Shown: one piece after another, positions 47,919 to 59,038 of the stretch | Position numbering within the stretch: position 1 is the stretch's first letter | Layout: each line of letters opens with the position of its first letter | Assembly (NCBI RefSeq): GCF_019801465.1 | Contig: NZ_JAHVJA010000001.1 | Coordinates: forward strand, 434,001 to 498,000 | DNA from: Leisingera daeponensis | GTDB lineage: Bacteria > Pseudomonadota > Alphaproteobacteria > Rhodobacterales > Rhodobacteraceae | Length of the DNA: 64,000 nucleotides | Reading direction: 5' to 3' | Position numbers and translations under genes: made by a program | Notes under the pieces: generated by a model | What the model was told of the DNA's origin: nothing | Seen by the model: only the letters and a program-made list of their open reading frames with translations | Databases searched by the model: none

Positions 47919-48986
47919 ATGGCGGATCTTTTGACCATGAAAAATAAAGTAAGCGGTGACAAGCAAAAGGCGCTGGACAGCGCGCTTGCCCAGATTGAGC
48001 GGCAGTTCGGCAAAGGCTCCATCATGAAGCTTGGCGACGGCAGCGCCATGCAGGAGATCGAAGCCAGCTCGACCGGCTCCCTGGGCCTGGACATCGCGCT
48101 GGGGATCGGCGGACTGCCGATGGGCCGGATCATTGAAATCTACGGCCCGGAAAGCTCGGGCAAGACCACGCTGACGCTGCATTGCATTGCAGAGCAGCAG
48201 AAAAAGGGCGGCGTCTGCGCCTTTGTCGACGCGGAACACGCGCTGGACCCGCAATATGCAGCCAAGCTGGGTGTTGATCTGGACGAGCTGCTGATCTCCC
48301 AGCCCGACACCGGCGAGCAGGCGCTGGAAATCACCGACACGCTGGTGCGCTCCGGCGCGGTCAACATGGTGATCGTCGACTCGGTGGCGGCGCTGACCCC
48401 GAAATCGGAGCTTGAAGGCGACATGGGCGACAGCAACGTCGGCGTCCAGGCCCGCCTGATGAGCCAGGCGATGCGCAAGCTGACCGGCTCCATCAGCCGC
48501 TCCAAATGCATGGTGATCTTCATCAACCAGATCCGCATGAAGATCGGCGTGATGTTCGGCTCCCCTGAAACCACCACCGGCGGCAACGCGCTGAAGTTCT
48601 ACTCCTCCGTCCGTCTGGACATCCGCCGCATCGGTTCGATCAAGGACCGCGACGAGGTGGTCGGCAACGCGACCCGCGTGAAAGTCGTCAAAAACAAGGT
48701 GGCGCCGCCGTTCAAGCAGGTGGAATTCGACATCATGTACGGCGAAGGCATTTCCAAGATGGGCGAGCTGCTGGATCTGGGCGTCGCGGCCGGTGTCGTG
48801 AACAAGTCCGGCGCCTGGTTCTCCTACGGGGATGAGCGGATCGGGCAGGGGCGGGAGAACGCCAAGACCTTCCTGAAGGAAAACCCGGCCATCGCCTTTG
48901 ACATCGAGGACAAGATCCGCGCGTCGCACGGGTTGGAGTTCGAGCGCCCGGATATGGGCGACGCGGACGACATACTTGAGGCCTAA
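47919..48986 (+). CDS. recA: Recombinase RecA
   Basis: A 355-aa DNA strand-exchange ATPase that forms filaments on single-stranded DNA and activates LexA self-cleavage. Walker A is [14 protein letters not shown] near residue 76, the [11 protein letters not shown] segment and the L2 region with [26 protein letters not shown] are intact. ATG 47919 is preceded by AAGGACAAGGG; a longer reading from 47892 is not family-like. An SOS box lies upstream and a terminator downstream, so the gene is probably monocistronic. Confidence 0.98.
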   Translation: MADLLTMKNKVSGDKQKALDSALAQIERQFGKGSIMKLGDGSAMQEIEASSTGSLGLDIALGIGGLPMGRIIEIYGPESSGKTTLTLHCIAEQQKKGGVCAFVDAEHALDPQYAAKLGVDLDELLISQPDTGEQALEITDTLVRSGAVNMVIVDSVAALTPKSELEGDMGDSNVGVQARLMSQAMRKLTGSISRSKCMVIFINQIRMKIGVMFGSPETTTGGNALKFYSSVRLDIRRIGSIKDRDEVVGNATRVKVVKNKVAPPFKQVEFDIMYGEGISKMGELLDLGVAAGVVNKSGAWFSYGDERIGQGRENAKTFLKENPAIAFDIEDKIRASHGLEFERPDMGDADDILEA

Positions 48987-49019
48987 GCGCCGGTAAATCT
49001 GATCAAAACTCGAATCCGG

Positions 49020-49048
49020 AAGGGCGCGGCGCAGGCTGCGTCCTTTTT
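49020..49048 (+). terminator. Intrinsic terminator after recA
   Basis: An 8-bp stem (AAGGGCGC with GCGTCCTT, one G-T pair) and a GC-rich loop followed by TTTTT C, starting 34 bases after the recA stop codon. Confidence 0.8.
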
Positions 49049-49142
49049 CGCTGGCCATGCCGCTTCCCGCTGTGGACAGTATGCAGGCTGACGGGTAAAC
49101 CTGCCCGGAACGCTTGTTTTAAGCCCGCAAGAGATCCCGCAC

Positions 49143-51794
<2,652 letters not shown>

Positions 51795-51872
51795 CCATTT
51801 GGTCAAAAAACACTTGGTCTTTCCGGCAAACTGCCTAAGCTGCCGGAAAATTCTTGAAACTGGGAGGCTGCG

Positions 51873-52160
51873 ATGCCCGCACTTTGGATTGCACATGTGA
51901 CCGTTACCGACGCCGATGCCTATGGCAAATATGCCGAGCTGGCAGGCCCGGCGATTGCCAAGCATGGCGGGGAATTCATCGCCCGCGGCGGGCGCTTTGT
52001 GCAGCTGGAAGGCAAGGAACGGCCGCGCAATGTGGTGGCCAGGTTCCCGAGCGTCGAAGCGGCAGTGGATTGCTACCACAGCCCGGAGTATCAGGAAGCA
52101 CTGGACCATGCGCGCGGCGCCTCCGAGCGCGAACTGATGGTGGTGGAGACCAGCGAGTAG
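51873..52160 (+). CDS. DUF1330 domain protein
   Basis: A 95-aa soluble protein of the DUF1330 (dimeric alpha/beta barrel) family. Signature segments are WIAHVTVTDADAYGKYAELA, GGEFIARGGRFVQLEG, VVARFPSVEAAVDCYHSPEYQ and ELMVVE. Biochemical function is unknown; the fold is shared with small monooxygenases and muconolactone isomerase-like proteins. It follows alaS by 78 bases and has its own GGGAGG ribosome-binding site; a strong terminator follows. Confidence 0.93.
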   Translation: MPALWIAHVTVTDADAYGKYAELAGPAIAKHGGEFIARGGRFVQLEGKERPRNVVARFPSVEAAVDCYHSPEYQEALDHARGASERELMVVETSE

Positions 52161-52219
52161 CAGGATTGCTACACTTTCGGCTGCGGCATGACAGAGTTTA
52201 GGCCCGCTTGAAGATCAAG

Positions 52220-52247
52220 AAAGGCGCGGCAAAGGCCGCGCCTTTTT
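52220..52247. terminator. Strong bidirectional terminator
   Basis: A 10-11 bp GC-rich stem (AAAGGCGCGGC with GCCGCGCCTTT, 4-base loop) followed by TTTTT on the plus strand; the A run on the 5' side gives a T-run on the minus strand too. It ends the DUF1330 unit and, from the other side, the repeat-protein gene that stops at 52284. Confidence 0.9.
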
Positions 52248-52283
52248 CCATGCAGCTTTGCTTGTGTGGGACATGGAGGCCGT

Positions 52284-53141
52284 TTAACCCGATATACCAG
52301 CCCCGACGCCAGCGGAGACACCGCCTGCGCCAACCCCGGCGGAGACACCGCCGCCGCCAGTCGACGCGCCTGCGCCAACCCCGGCGGAGACACCGCCGCC
52401 GCCAGTGGACGCGCCTGCGCCAACCCCGGCGGAGACGCCGCCGCCAGTGGATGCGCCTGCGCCAACCCCGGCGGAGACACCGCCGCCGCCGGTGGACGCG
52501 CCCGCGCCAACCCCGGCGGAGATACCGCCGCCGCCAGTCGACGCGCCTGCGCCAACCCCGGCGGAAGCGCCGCCGCCGCCAGTGGATGCGCCTGCGCCAA
52601 CCCCAGCGGAGATACCGCCGCCGCCAGTGGACGCGCCTGCGCCAACCCCAGCGGAAACGCCGCCGCCACCGGTGGACGCGCCTGCACCAGCGCCGGCGGA
52701 GGCAACTCCGCCGCCGGAGGCGCCTCCCGAGCCGGATCCGTTAGCGGCTCCGCCTGAAGAGCCGCCGCCAATTCCGTTCCCGGACCCGCTGCCGTTGCCA
52801 GGCGACGTGTTTGAAAGCGAGCCGCTTCTGTCTGCTCGGCCGGCGAAGGTTTGCTGTGCCGAGGCTGTCGGCATGATGATTTCATCCGAAAGAATTTTTC
52901 CTGTGCGCCTGTTCAATACAATCGCACGGTAATATCCGTCCTTATAGGCAGAGACTTCAATCCGGTTGAACATCAAGGGTTTGAGCTTGGAAACCGTAAA
53001 GCCCTCTTCCCGCATCAGCTCGATCGCGGGACTGGCAGCCTCAAGGACGGGTTTCTGATCGGCTGAACCGGGAGCTGCGGTTACCGAAAGCAGAAACACT
53101 GCAGGCAGGGCTCGGCTGGCTATGAACTTCGAAATTCGCAT
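52284..53141 (-). CDS. Secreted protein with glycine-rich 15-residue repeats
   Basis: A 285-aa protein. A signal peptide (residues 1-27, cleavage near APGSA-D) is followed by a globular PepSY-like part (MREEGFTVSKLKPLMFNRI, AYKDGYYRAIVLNRRTGKIL). From about residue 110 it becomes a Gly/Ser/Ala tract; residues 147-280 hold about eight copies of a 15-residue unit xSAGVGAGASTGGGG with x = V, I or A, one copy one residue short. The first copy differs (SAGAGAGAS). A strong AGGAGAGG precedes ATG 53141. The tail may be a flexible linker, surface coat or spacer; the function is unknown. Confidence 0.8.
   Translation of the reverse strand: MRISKFIASRALPAVFLLSVTAAPGSADQKPVLEAASPAIELMREEGFTVSKLKPLMFNRIEVSAYKDGYYRAIVLNRRTGKILSDEIIMPTASAQQTFAGRADRSGSLSNTSPGNGSGSGNGIGGGSSGGAANGSGSGGASGGGVASAGAGAGASTGGGGVSAGVGAGASTGGGGISAGVGAGASTGGGGASAGVGAGASTGGGGISAGVGAGASTGGGGVSAGVGAGASTGGGVSAGVGAGASTGGGGVSAGVGAGASTGGGGVSAGVGAGGVSAGVGAGISG
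52302..52703 (-). repeat. Tandem 45-bp coding repeats (about 8-9 units)
   Basis: In-frame direct repeats inside the glycine-rich tail of the secreted protein. Units are nearly identical, with substitutions concentrated at the first codon (Val/Ile/Ala) and a few silent changes; one unit has lost a codon and the final ones are degenerate. The opposite strand reads as a Pro/Ala repeat by chance. Confidence 0.9.
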
Positions 53142-53440
53142 CGGTCCTCTCCTTGGATTGAAACTGTCATTAGAGGAGTGGTGCTTGAAAAAATCACTTC
53201 AAGGGTGTGTTATTGGATGAAATTAATACAATCCTAACCAATCTTCTCGCGCCATTTCGCCTGCAGATAGAAGCTGCGCGTTGAAAGTTCTCAGGCGATC
53301 CAGGGAGTTAGAGGGAGTAAGCCGCAGTAAGGCAAAGAGAGCTTCAGGAGTTCCAGGCGAAGTCGGATCTATAAAAAACTTGAGACTTTAGAGATCGAAG
53401 AGACCGCATGAGCTGGATGCACGGTTGACGCCGTTTCCAT
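53142..53440. other. Intergenic region, no supported gene
   Basis: No convincing reading frame. Comparatively AT-rich. It holds the upstream region of the repeat-protein gene, including an inverted repeat CTTGAA-N8-TTCAAG at 53184-53203 and, on the plus strand, a weak promoter-like pair TTGAAA/TGTTAT with 17-base spacing (53185-53213). I cannot assign a transcript to it. Confidence 0.4.
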
Positions 53441-53444
53441 AAAA

Positions 53445-53466
53445 AAAGGCGCCCGCAGGCGCCTTT
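53445..53466 (-). terminator. Intrinsic terminator of typA
   Basis: A 9-bp perfect stem (AAAGGCGCC with GGCGCCTTT, 4-base loop) followed on the minus strand by a run of seven T residues, directly after the typA stop codon at 53473. Confidence 0.92.
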
Positions 53467-53472
53467 CTCTGA

Positions 53473-55293
53473 TCAGCTGGCCGCTTTGGCCATCCGCTTG
53501 CGTTCATGCGGGTCCAGGTAGCGCTTGCGCAGGCGCACGTTGTTCGGCGTCACCTCAACCAGTTCGTCGTCGTTGATATACGCGATGGCCTCTTCCAGCG
53601 ACAGCGTCATCGGCGTGGTCAGGCGCACGGCGTCGTCTGTACCGGAAGCCCGCACGTTGGTCAGTTTCTTGCCCTTCAGCGGGTTCACTTCCAGGTCGTT
53701 GTCGCGCGAATGCTCGCCGATGATCATGCCGGTGTAGATGTCGGCCTGGGCCCCGATCATCATTTTGCCGCGCTCTTCCAGGTTCCACAGCGCGTACGCC
53801 ACCGACTGGCCGTTCTCCATCGAGATCAGCACGCCGGCGCGGCGGCCCGGGATTGCCCCCTTGTGCGGCGCCCAGCCGTGGAACACGCGGTTCAGCACGC
53901 CGGTGCCGCGGGTGTCGGTCAGGAATTCGCCGTGATAGCCGATCAGGCCGCGCGAGGGGACGTGGGCGATGATCCGGGTCTTGCCTGCGCCTGCGGGCTT
54001 CATCTCGACCAGTTCACCCTTGCGGGCGCCGGTCAGCTTTTCGATCACCGCGCCCGAGTACTCGTCATCCACGTCGATGGTGGCTTCCTCGATCGGCTCC
54101 ATTTTGACGCCGTCGACTTCCTTCATGATCACCTGCGGGCGGGAAATCGACAGTTCGAAGCCCTCGCGGCGCATGTTTTCGATCAGAACGCCCATCTGCA
54201 GTTCGCCGCGGCCGGAAACCTCGAAAGCTTCGCCGCCGGGGGTGTCCTGGATCTTGATGGCGACGTTGCTTTCGGCCTCTTTCATCAGACGGTCGCGGAT
54301 GACGCGGGACTGCACCTTCTTGCCGTCGCGGCCGGCCAGCGGGCTGTCGTTGATGCCGAAGGTCACGGTGATGGTCGGCGGGTCGATCGGCTGGGCGTCC
54401 AGCGGCTCATCCACAGCCAGGGCACAGATGGTGTCGGCAACGGTGGCCTTGGACATGCCGGCGATGGAGACGATGTCGCCAGCCTGGGCTTCCTCGATGT
54501 CCTGCTGGGCCAGGCCGCGGAAGGCCTGGATCTTGGTCACACGGAACTGTTCGATCTTCTGGCCGATGCGGGAAATCGCCTGCACGGTTGCGCCGACCTT
54601 AAGTTTGCCGGATTCGACGCGGCCGGTCAGGATGCGGCCGACGAACGGGTCGCTGCCCAGAGTGGTGGCCAGCATCCGGAAGTCGTCGTTCTGCTGCTTG
54701 ATCTGCTTGGGTTCCGGCACGTGGTTCACGATCAGGTTGAACAGCGCGTGCAGGTCCTTGCGCGGGCCGTCCAGATCGGCATCGGCCCAGCCGGAGCGGC
54801 CGGAGGCATAAAGATGCGGGAAGTCCAGCTGGTCTTCGGTTGCGTCCAGCGAGGCAAACAGGTCAAAGCATTCGTCCAGCGCGCGGTCGGGCTCGGCGTC
54901 GGGCTTGTCGACCTTGTTCAGAACCACGATCGGGCGCAGGCCCAGGGCCAGCGCCTTGGAGGTCACGAATTTGGTTTGCGGCATCGGGCCTTCGGCGGCG
55001 TCGACCAGCAGCACTACGCCGTCCACCATCGACAGGATCCGCTCCACCTCGCCGCCAAAGTCGGCGTGGCCGGGGGTGTCGACGATGTTGATGCGGGTGC
55101 CGTGCCATTCCACCGAGGTGGGTTTGGCAAAAATGGTGATGCCGCGTTCGCGCTCCAGATCGTTGCTGTCCATGGCGCGTTCCGCCACAGCCTGATTTTC
55201 GCGGAAGGCGCCGGATTGTTTCAGCAGCTCGTCAACCAGGGTGGTCTTGCCGTGGTCAACGTGAGCAATAATCGCAATGTTGCGCATATCCAT
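53473..55293 (-). CDS. typA: Ribosome-associated GTPase TypA/BipA
   Basis: A 606-aa translational GTPase of the elongation-factor family involved in 50S assembly and stress or low-temperature growth. G1 [17 protein letters not shown] lies at residue 7, G2/G3 in [17 protein letters not shown] and [14 protein letters not shown], and G4 in [16 protein letters not shown]. The C-terminal part ([32 protein letters not shown]) is specific for TypA. ATG 55293 begins [11 protein letters not shown]; an extension to 55344 is not conserved-looking. It ends at a strong terminator. Confidence 0.97.
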   Translation of the reverse strand: MDMRNIAIIAHVDHGKTTLVDELLKQSGAFRENQAVAERAMDSNDLERERGITIFAKPTSVEWHGTRINIVDTPGHADFGGEVERILSMVDGVVLLVDAAEGPMPQTKFVTSKALALGLRPIVVLNKVDKPDAEPDRALDECFDLFASLDATEDQLDFPHLYASGRSGWADADLDGPRKDLHALFNLIVNHVPEPKQIKQQNDDFRMLATTLGSDPFVGRILTGRVESGKLKVGATVQAISRIGQKIEQFRVTKIQAFRGLAQQDIEEAQAGDIVSIAGMSKATVADTICALAVDEPLDAQPIDPPTITVTFGINDSPLAGRDGKKVQSRVIRDRLMKEAESNVAIKIQDTPGGEAFEVSGRGELQMGVLIENMRREGFELSISRPQVIMKEVDGVKMEPIEEATIDVDDEYSGAVIEKLTGARKGELVEMKPAGAGKTRIIAHVPSRGLIGYHGEFLTDTRGTGVLNRVFHGWAPHKGAIPGRRAGVLISMENGQSVAYALWNLEERGKMMIGAQADIYTGMIIGEHSRDNDLEVNPLKGKKLTNVRASGTDDAVRLTTPMTLSLEEAIAYINDDELVEVTPNNVRLRKRYLDPHERKRMAKAAS

Positions 55294-55386
55294 GACGTTC
55301 GCCTTTGTAAGGAAGTTGGGCCGCGCATAGCCCGAACCCCGCACAAAGGCCAGAGGAAAACGGCCGCGGGCGCCTGCAAATGCGGT

Positions 55387-55722
55387 TCAGTGGCCCGACG
55401 ACTTGGAAAACAGGTGAATGATGACAATTCCTGACATGATCATCACCATGCCGATGACAGCAGGCAGATCCAGTTTCTGGCCGAAGACGATGAAGGCAAT
55501 GACCGCGATCAGAAGAATGCCAAGGCCGGACCAGATGGCATAGACAATGCCGACTGGCATGAATTTTAGGGTCAGCCCCATCATGTAGAAGGAGAAGGCA
55601 TAAGCGACCAGAACGATCAGTGACGGTCCCAGCTTGCTGAATTGCTGGCTGGCCTGCAGGGCTGTGGTGCCGATGGTTTCCGCTGCCACTGCAATGATCA
55701 GGTAGACGTAATGTACCGGCAT
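55387..55722 (-). CDS. Small multidrug resistance (SMR) transporter
   Basis: A 111-aa protein with four membrane spans. The start MPVHYVYLIIAVAAETIGTTAL carries the conserved membrane-embedded glutamate (E15) of EmrE-type proton antiporters, and the loop LKFMPVGIVYAIWSGLG with the W63-equivalent tryptophan is also typical of QAC exporters; the IVYAIWSGLG form fits the EmrE/multidrug branch better than the guanidinium (Gdx) branch. Probably exports quaternary or aromatic cations as a dual-topology dimer. It lies 93 bases upstream of typA on the same strand. Confidence 0.93.
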   Translation of the reverse strand: MPVHYVYLIIAVAAETIGTTALQASQQFSKLGPSLIVLVAYAFSFYMMGLTLKFMPVGIVYAIWSGLGILLIAVIAFIVFGQKLDLPAVIGMVMIMSGIVIIHLFSKSSGH

Positions 55723-55975
55723 CGCTGCCTCCGTTATCCGCGCTTTGCCCGGCGTGGCGGGCCTCTGCCAGTTCCTCCGCTACAGCATCCTGTCGGCGGG
55801 AGGAAGTCCCGATGCGTCACCGGGTGCTGCGTTTTCGCCTGCAGCGGAAATGAACATGCGGTTGTGCACGGATACGCTGGACTGTGAATTGGAGAAATCT
55901 TAGGACCCTGTTCCGATAATGAGGGGCAGGCGGAAACGCTGACCTGATTCCCGAAAACAGAATGGGGACTGCCAT

Positions 55976-56758
55976 ATGTGCCGCTGGGCCGCCTACACGG
56001 GTGCGGAGGTTTTTCTGGAAGACATCATCTCGACACCGGCCCATTCGCTGATTGCGCAAAGCCAGAAGGCAGTTAAATGCAAGACCGCGACCAATGGCGA
56101 CGGTTTCGGCATTGCCTGGTATGGTAGGCGGCAGGAGCCGGGGCTGTACCGGGATGTCTATCCGGCGTGGTCCGACTGCAATCTGCGGGCGCTGGTGCAC
56201 CAGGTGCAATCGCGCCTGTTTCTGGCGCATGTCCGGGCGTCCACCGGGTCCGCCACAAGCCGGAACAACTGTCATCCCTTTACCGCTGGCAAGTGGAGCT
56301 TCATGCACAACGGGCAGGTCGGCGGGTTCGAAAAGTTCCGCCGCCACGCGGATATGTGCATTCCGGACGAGCTGTATGAACACCGCAAGGGGGCGACTGA
56401 CAGCGAGGTGCTGTTTTTGCTTGCCCTGCGCGAAGGCCTGGATGCGGACCCAAAGGGGGCGCTGGAACGGGCTGTTGCCCGGATGGAAGCCCTGTCCCGG
56501 GCGCGCGGATGCACACCGCATATGCGCTTGTCGGTGGCGATGTCTGACGGCAAGACACTTTTTGCTGCGCGCTATTCCTCTGACAGCATTGCGCCGTCAG
56601 TCTACTACCGGTGGAGCGAGAGCATGAAGGGCTGGGCAGTGGTGTCGGAACCGCTGGAAGACACAGGCGAGGCGTGGAATGAGCTGAAACCGGGTGAGTT
56701 TCTGACGCTGACGCCCAAGGGCGCTGAAACCCAGCCGTTTCTGCCAGTTACGGAGTGA
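55976..56758 (+). CDS. Class II glutamine amidotransferase (YafJ/EgtC-like)
   Basis: A 260-aa Ntn-hydrolase. After removal of Met1 the nucleophilic Cys2 (MCRWAAYTG) becomes N-terminal, as in all class II amidotransferases. Other family points are NGDGFGIAWYG, LFLAHVRASTGS, HPFTAGKWSFMHNGQVGGF and the glutamine-binding TDSEVLFLL. The acceptor domain is absent, so it hydrolyses gamma-glutamyl amides on its own, like YafJ or EgtC. No ergothioneine gene is adjacent. Confidence 0.93.
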   Translation: MCRWAAYTGAEVFLEDIISTPAHSLIAQSQKAVKCKTATNGDGFGIAWYGRRQEPGLYRDVYPAWSDCNLRALVHQVQSRLFLAHVRASTGSATSRNNCHPFTAGKWSFMHNGQVGGFEKFRRHADMCIPDELYEHRKGATDSEVLFLLALREGLDADPKGALERAVARMEALSRARGCTPHMRLSVAMSDGKTLFAARYSSDSIAPSVYYRWSESMKGWAVVSEPLEDTGEAWNELKPGEFLTLTPKGAETQPFLPVTE

Positions 56759-56788
56759 GAAATTGCGGCGCCGCAGGGCGGGGAAGCT

Positions 56789-57958
56789 TCAGAGGCGTCC
56801 GGCCTTGCGGAACCAGGGTTCGATTTGAGCGCGGACATAGGTCCAGACCTCGGGCGCGCCGCGGTTGACCTTGCCGCCGACACGGGTGTCAAGCTGCGGC
56901 AGGCTGACGTTGTAATCCAGCCAGCTGCCGCCGCCGTTCAGCAGGTTCAAAAGCACGGGCTGCACCCGGTCAATGGATTTGGCATAGACGGCATCCGCGG
57001 TCTCGGCTGCCTCGAATTCTTCCCAGACCGCGCGCATCGGCGCACCTTGGTCCGAGGGGAGCATGCCGAACAGGCGGTCTGCGGCCTCTTCTTCCCTGAC
57101 GGCCAGCGCAGCAAGAGCGGCCGGATCCGTGACACCGTGGATTGGGGCGTCGCCTGCGTCGATTTCCACCAAGTCATGCAGAAGCAGCATCTGCAGCACC
57201 CGGTCGGTGCTGACGGTGCTGGGGCTGTGTTCGGCCAGCACCCAGGCGTACAGCATGATGTGCCAGCTGTGCTCGGCAGAGTTCTCGTGGCGCGAGCCGT
57301 CGCCGAGCTTGGAAGCGCGGCTGACAAGTTTCAGCTTGTCTGCTTCATTCAGGAAGGGCAGGCGGGCGGTCAGGCGGCTGCAGTCGTATCCGGTGTCCTC
57401 GCCCAGCAGCGCCAGTGCGTGATGGAAGGCTTCGGGAAGATGTTGCTCCAAAGCGGCGGCGCGGCCCCCAAACAGGTTGTGCCGGACAACGTCGACATGC
57501 CAGTCGAGCGGGGTTGCGCCGTAAAGCGTCTGGAAAATCGGCTGGCAATGATCCACCCGCTTGGCAAACTGCGCGTCCGGGCTCTCGGACGCTTCGAACT
57601 CCCGCCACAAGGACAGGAACTCAGCGCCCTGATCCGGGGGTAGCAGACCGAATAGCCGCTTGGCGGCCGCCATTTCCGCTTTGGCCACTGCGTCCCAGTC
57701 AACTTCACTGGTGATCGGATGGTCGCCTGCGTCGATCTCAACCAGGTCGTGAAGCAGCAGCATGCGGATGGAGCGGAAAACATCCACCTCCGGCGCTGCA
57801 AAGGGGGCCAGCACCAGCGCATAAAGCGCCAGGTGCCAGCTGTGCTCAGCCGAGTTTTCGCAGCGGCTGCAATCAATAATCAGGTTTTGGCGCTCAACTC
57901 GGCGCAGCTTGTCTGCTTCCAGCAGAAAGGCAAACTGCGCCTCTAGGCGGGCGTTCAC
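56789..57958 (-). CDS. Tandem HD-domain phosphohydrolase (two YfbR/HDDC2-like units)
   Basis: A 389-aa protein made of two homologous halves. Unit 1 (about residues 5-190) has ENSAEHSWHLALYALVLAP and LLLHDLVEIDAGDHPIT; unit 2 (about 205-389) has ENSAEHSWHIMLYAWVLAE and LLLHDLVEIDAGDAPIH. Both keep the H..HD..D metal set and the ADKL segment before it. Single-domain relatives (E. coli YfbR, human HDDC2; about 200 aa) are 5'-deoxynucleotidases. The gene overlaps the upstream small-protein gene by ATGA, so it is translationally coupled as third gene of the hydrolase operon. Confidence 0.9.
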   Translation of the reverse strand: MNARLEAQFAFLLEADKLRRVERQNLIIDCSRCENSAEHSWHLALYALVLAPFAAPEVDVFRSIRMLLLHDLVEIDAGDHPITSEVDWDAVAKAEMAAAKRLFGLLPPDQGAEFLSLWREFEASESPDAQFAKRVDHCQPIFQTLYGATPLDWHVDVVRHNLFGGRAAALEQHLPEAFHHALALLGEDTGYDCSRLTARLPFLNEADKLKLVSRASKLGDGSRHENSAEHSWHIMLYAWVLAEHSPSTVSTDRVLQMLLLHDLVEIDAGDAPIHGVTDPAALAALAVREEEAADRLFGMLPSDQGAPMRAVWEEFEAAETADAVYAKSIDRVQPVLLNLLNGGGSWLDYNVSLPQLDTRVGGKVNRGAPEVWTYVRAQIEPWFRKAGRL

Positions 57959-58200
57959 GCCTCACCTGAGGCGCCAAGCTGCGCCTGCAGCTCGGCAACT
58001 TTTTTGTTGAGGAAGTCGCGCGCCTTGCGTTCAGCCAGGCGCACGCGGATTTCCGTCAGAAAAGCTTCTTCAAGCGACTGGGACGCAGCGCCAAGAACTT
58101 GCCCCACCTCCACATACAGCCGCTCTTCACCGCTGGCGTCCTGCACCTTGAGGGTATCGACCGCCAGTTTTTGGGCCAGCGTTTCGATGGTGCCGCTCAT
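57955..58200 (-). CDS. Small conserved protein (probably DUF6324)
   Basis: An 81-aa soluble protein, acidic and helical, with no signal or membrane segment. Segments are LAQKLAVDTLKVQDASGEER, YVEVGQVLGAASQSLEEAFL and FLNKKVAELQAQLG. From memory this corresponds to a small roseobacter family labelled DUF6324; function unknown. Its ATG shares one base with the stop of the hydrolase (TGATG), and its stop overlaps the next start by ATGA, so three genes are coupled. Confidence 0.75.
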   Translation of the reverse strand: MSGTIETLAQKLAVDTLKVQDASGEERLYVEVGQVLGAASQSLEEAFLTEIRVRLAERKARDFLNKKVAELQAQLGASGEA

Positions 58201-58853
58201 CAGCGGGTGTTCTCCGTCAGACGGCGCTTCACGTAATCGGTCACACTGCCGATCATCGTGTCCATATGCGGCTCCTGGAAGAAATGGTCCGCGCCCTCCA
58301 CCTCGGTGTGGGTGATGGTGATGCCCTTTTGCTCATGCAGCTTGCCGACCAGGCTGGCCGTGTCGGCAGGCGGCGCCACGCGGTCGGCGGTGCCGTTGAT
58401 GATCAGGCCCGAGGACGGGCAGGGCGCCAGGAAGGAGAAGTCGTACATGTTGGCCGGCGGCGCGACCGAGATGAAGCCGGTGATCTCGGGCCGGCGCATC
58501 AAGAGCTGCATGCCGATCCAGGCGCCGAAGGAGAAGCCCGCAACCCAGCAATGCTTGGAGTTGGAGTTCATCGACTGCAGGTAATCCAGGGCCGAGGCGG
58601 CATCGGACAGCTCGCCCACGCCCTGGTCATATTCGCCCTGGCTGCGGCCGACGCCGCGGAAATTGAACCGCAGAACCGTGAAGCCCATGTTGTAGAACGC
58701 ATAGTGGAGGTTGTAGACCACCTTGTTGTTCATGGTGCCGCCGAACTGCGGATGCGGGTGCAGCACGATGGCGATCGGGGCGTCTTTTTCTTTTTGCGGG
58801 TGATAGCGGCCTTCGAGGCGGCCTTCGGGTCCAGGAAAGATGACCTCGGGCAT
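58200..58853 (-). CDS. Alpha/beta hydrolase (COG2945-like)
   Basis: A 217-aa alpha/beta hydrolase. The oxyanion region IAIVLHPHPQFGGTMNNKVV, the segment LRFNFRGVGRSQGEYDQG, the nucleophile elbow AGFSFGAWIGM, an Asp in LIINGTADRVAPP and the His in EGADHFFQEPHMD complete the triad. Related proteins are cytoplasmic esterases or dienelactone-hydrolase-like enzymes without a firm substrate. First gene of a three-gene operon, divergent from iscR. Confidence 0.9.
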   Translation of the reverse strand: MPEVIFPGPEGRLEGRYHPQKEKDAPIAIVLHPHPQFGGTMNNKVVYNLHYAFYNMGFTVLRFNFRGVGRSQGEYDQGVGELSDAASALDYLQSMNSNSKHCWVAGFSFGAWIGMQLLMRRPEITGFISVAPPANMYDFSFLAPCPSSGLIINGTADRVAPPADTASLVGKLHEQKGITITHTEVEGADHFFQEPHMDTMIGSVTDYVKRRLTENTR

Positions 58854-58899
58854 GGGCGGTTAAAATCCTACTCTCGTTGTCGGGTCTGCCGCAGAATAC

Positions 58900-58928
58900 T
58901 TGACGGGTTCGGTCAGGCATCTTAGAAC
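58900..58928 (+). promoter_or_regulatory. Promoter of the iscR-suf operon
   Basis: TTGACG at 58900-58905, 17-base spacer, and TAGAAC at 58923-58928 as likely -10. The -10 element lies inside the TTAGAAC-A-GTTCTAA palindrome, so binding there would block polymerase. The -35 region also contains TGAC-N7-GTCA (58901-58915). Confidence 0.6.
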
Positions 58929-58936
58929 AGTTCTAA
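58922..58936 (+). promoter_or_regulatory. Irr-type iron control element
   Basis: A perfect 15-base palindrome TTAGAAC-A-GTTCTAA. It agrees with the alphaproteobacterial iron control element (ICE, TTTAGAA-N3-TTCTAAA) recognised by the haem-responsive regulator Irr. It covers the probable -10 box of iscR, which suggests repression of suf genes by Irr; the motif is seen, the regulator is inferred. Confidence 0.7.
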
Positions 58937-59038
58937 TCAAAGGCGCTGGCCTCGCCATACACCGTCAGGCTGAGATACGCACAGTCGGAGGGAAGGTCAA
59001 TGTTTTCGCACTCGCGCCCTGGTTTCGAGGGATAAATT

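Noticed and set aside
52302-52703. Possible CRISPR-like direct repeat array
   Set aside because: Repeats are contiguous without unique spacers and in frame with a protein.
52405-52932. Proline/alanine-rich plus-strand ORF (VDAPAPTPAE repeats)
   Set aside because: It is the opposite-strand reading of the glycine repeat. The minus-strand gene has a signal peptide and a strong ribosome-binding site, the plus-strand frame has neither.
53506-55434. 642-codon plus-strand frame across typA
   Set aside because: Antisense shadow; TypA is unmistakable on the minus strand.
55723-55800. Guanidine riboswitch before the SMR transporter
   Set aside because: I looked for ACGR-loop hairpin pairs and the ykkC core; they are not present, and the protein looks like the EmrE rather than the guanidinium branch.
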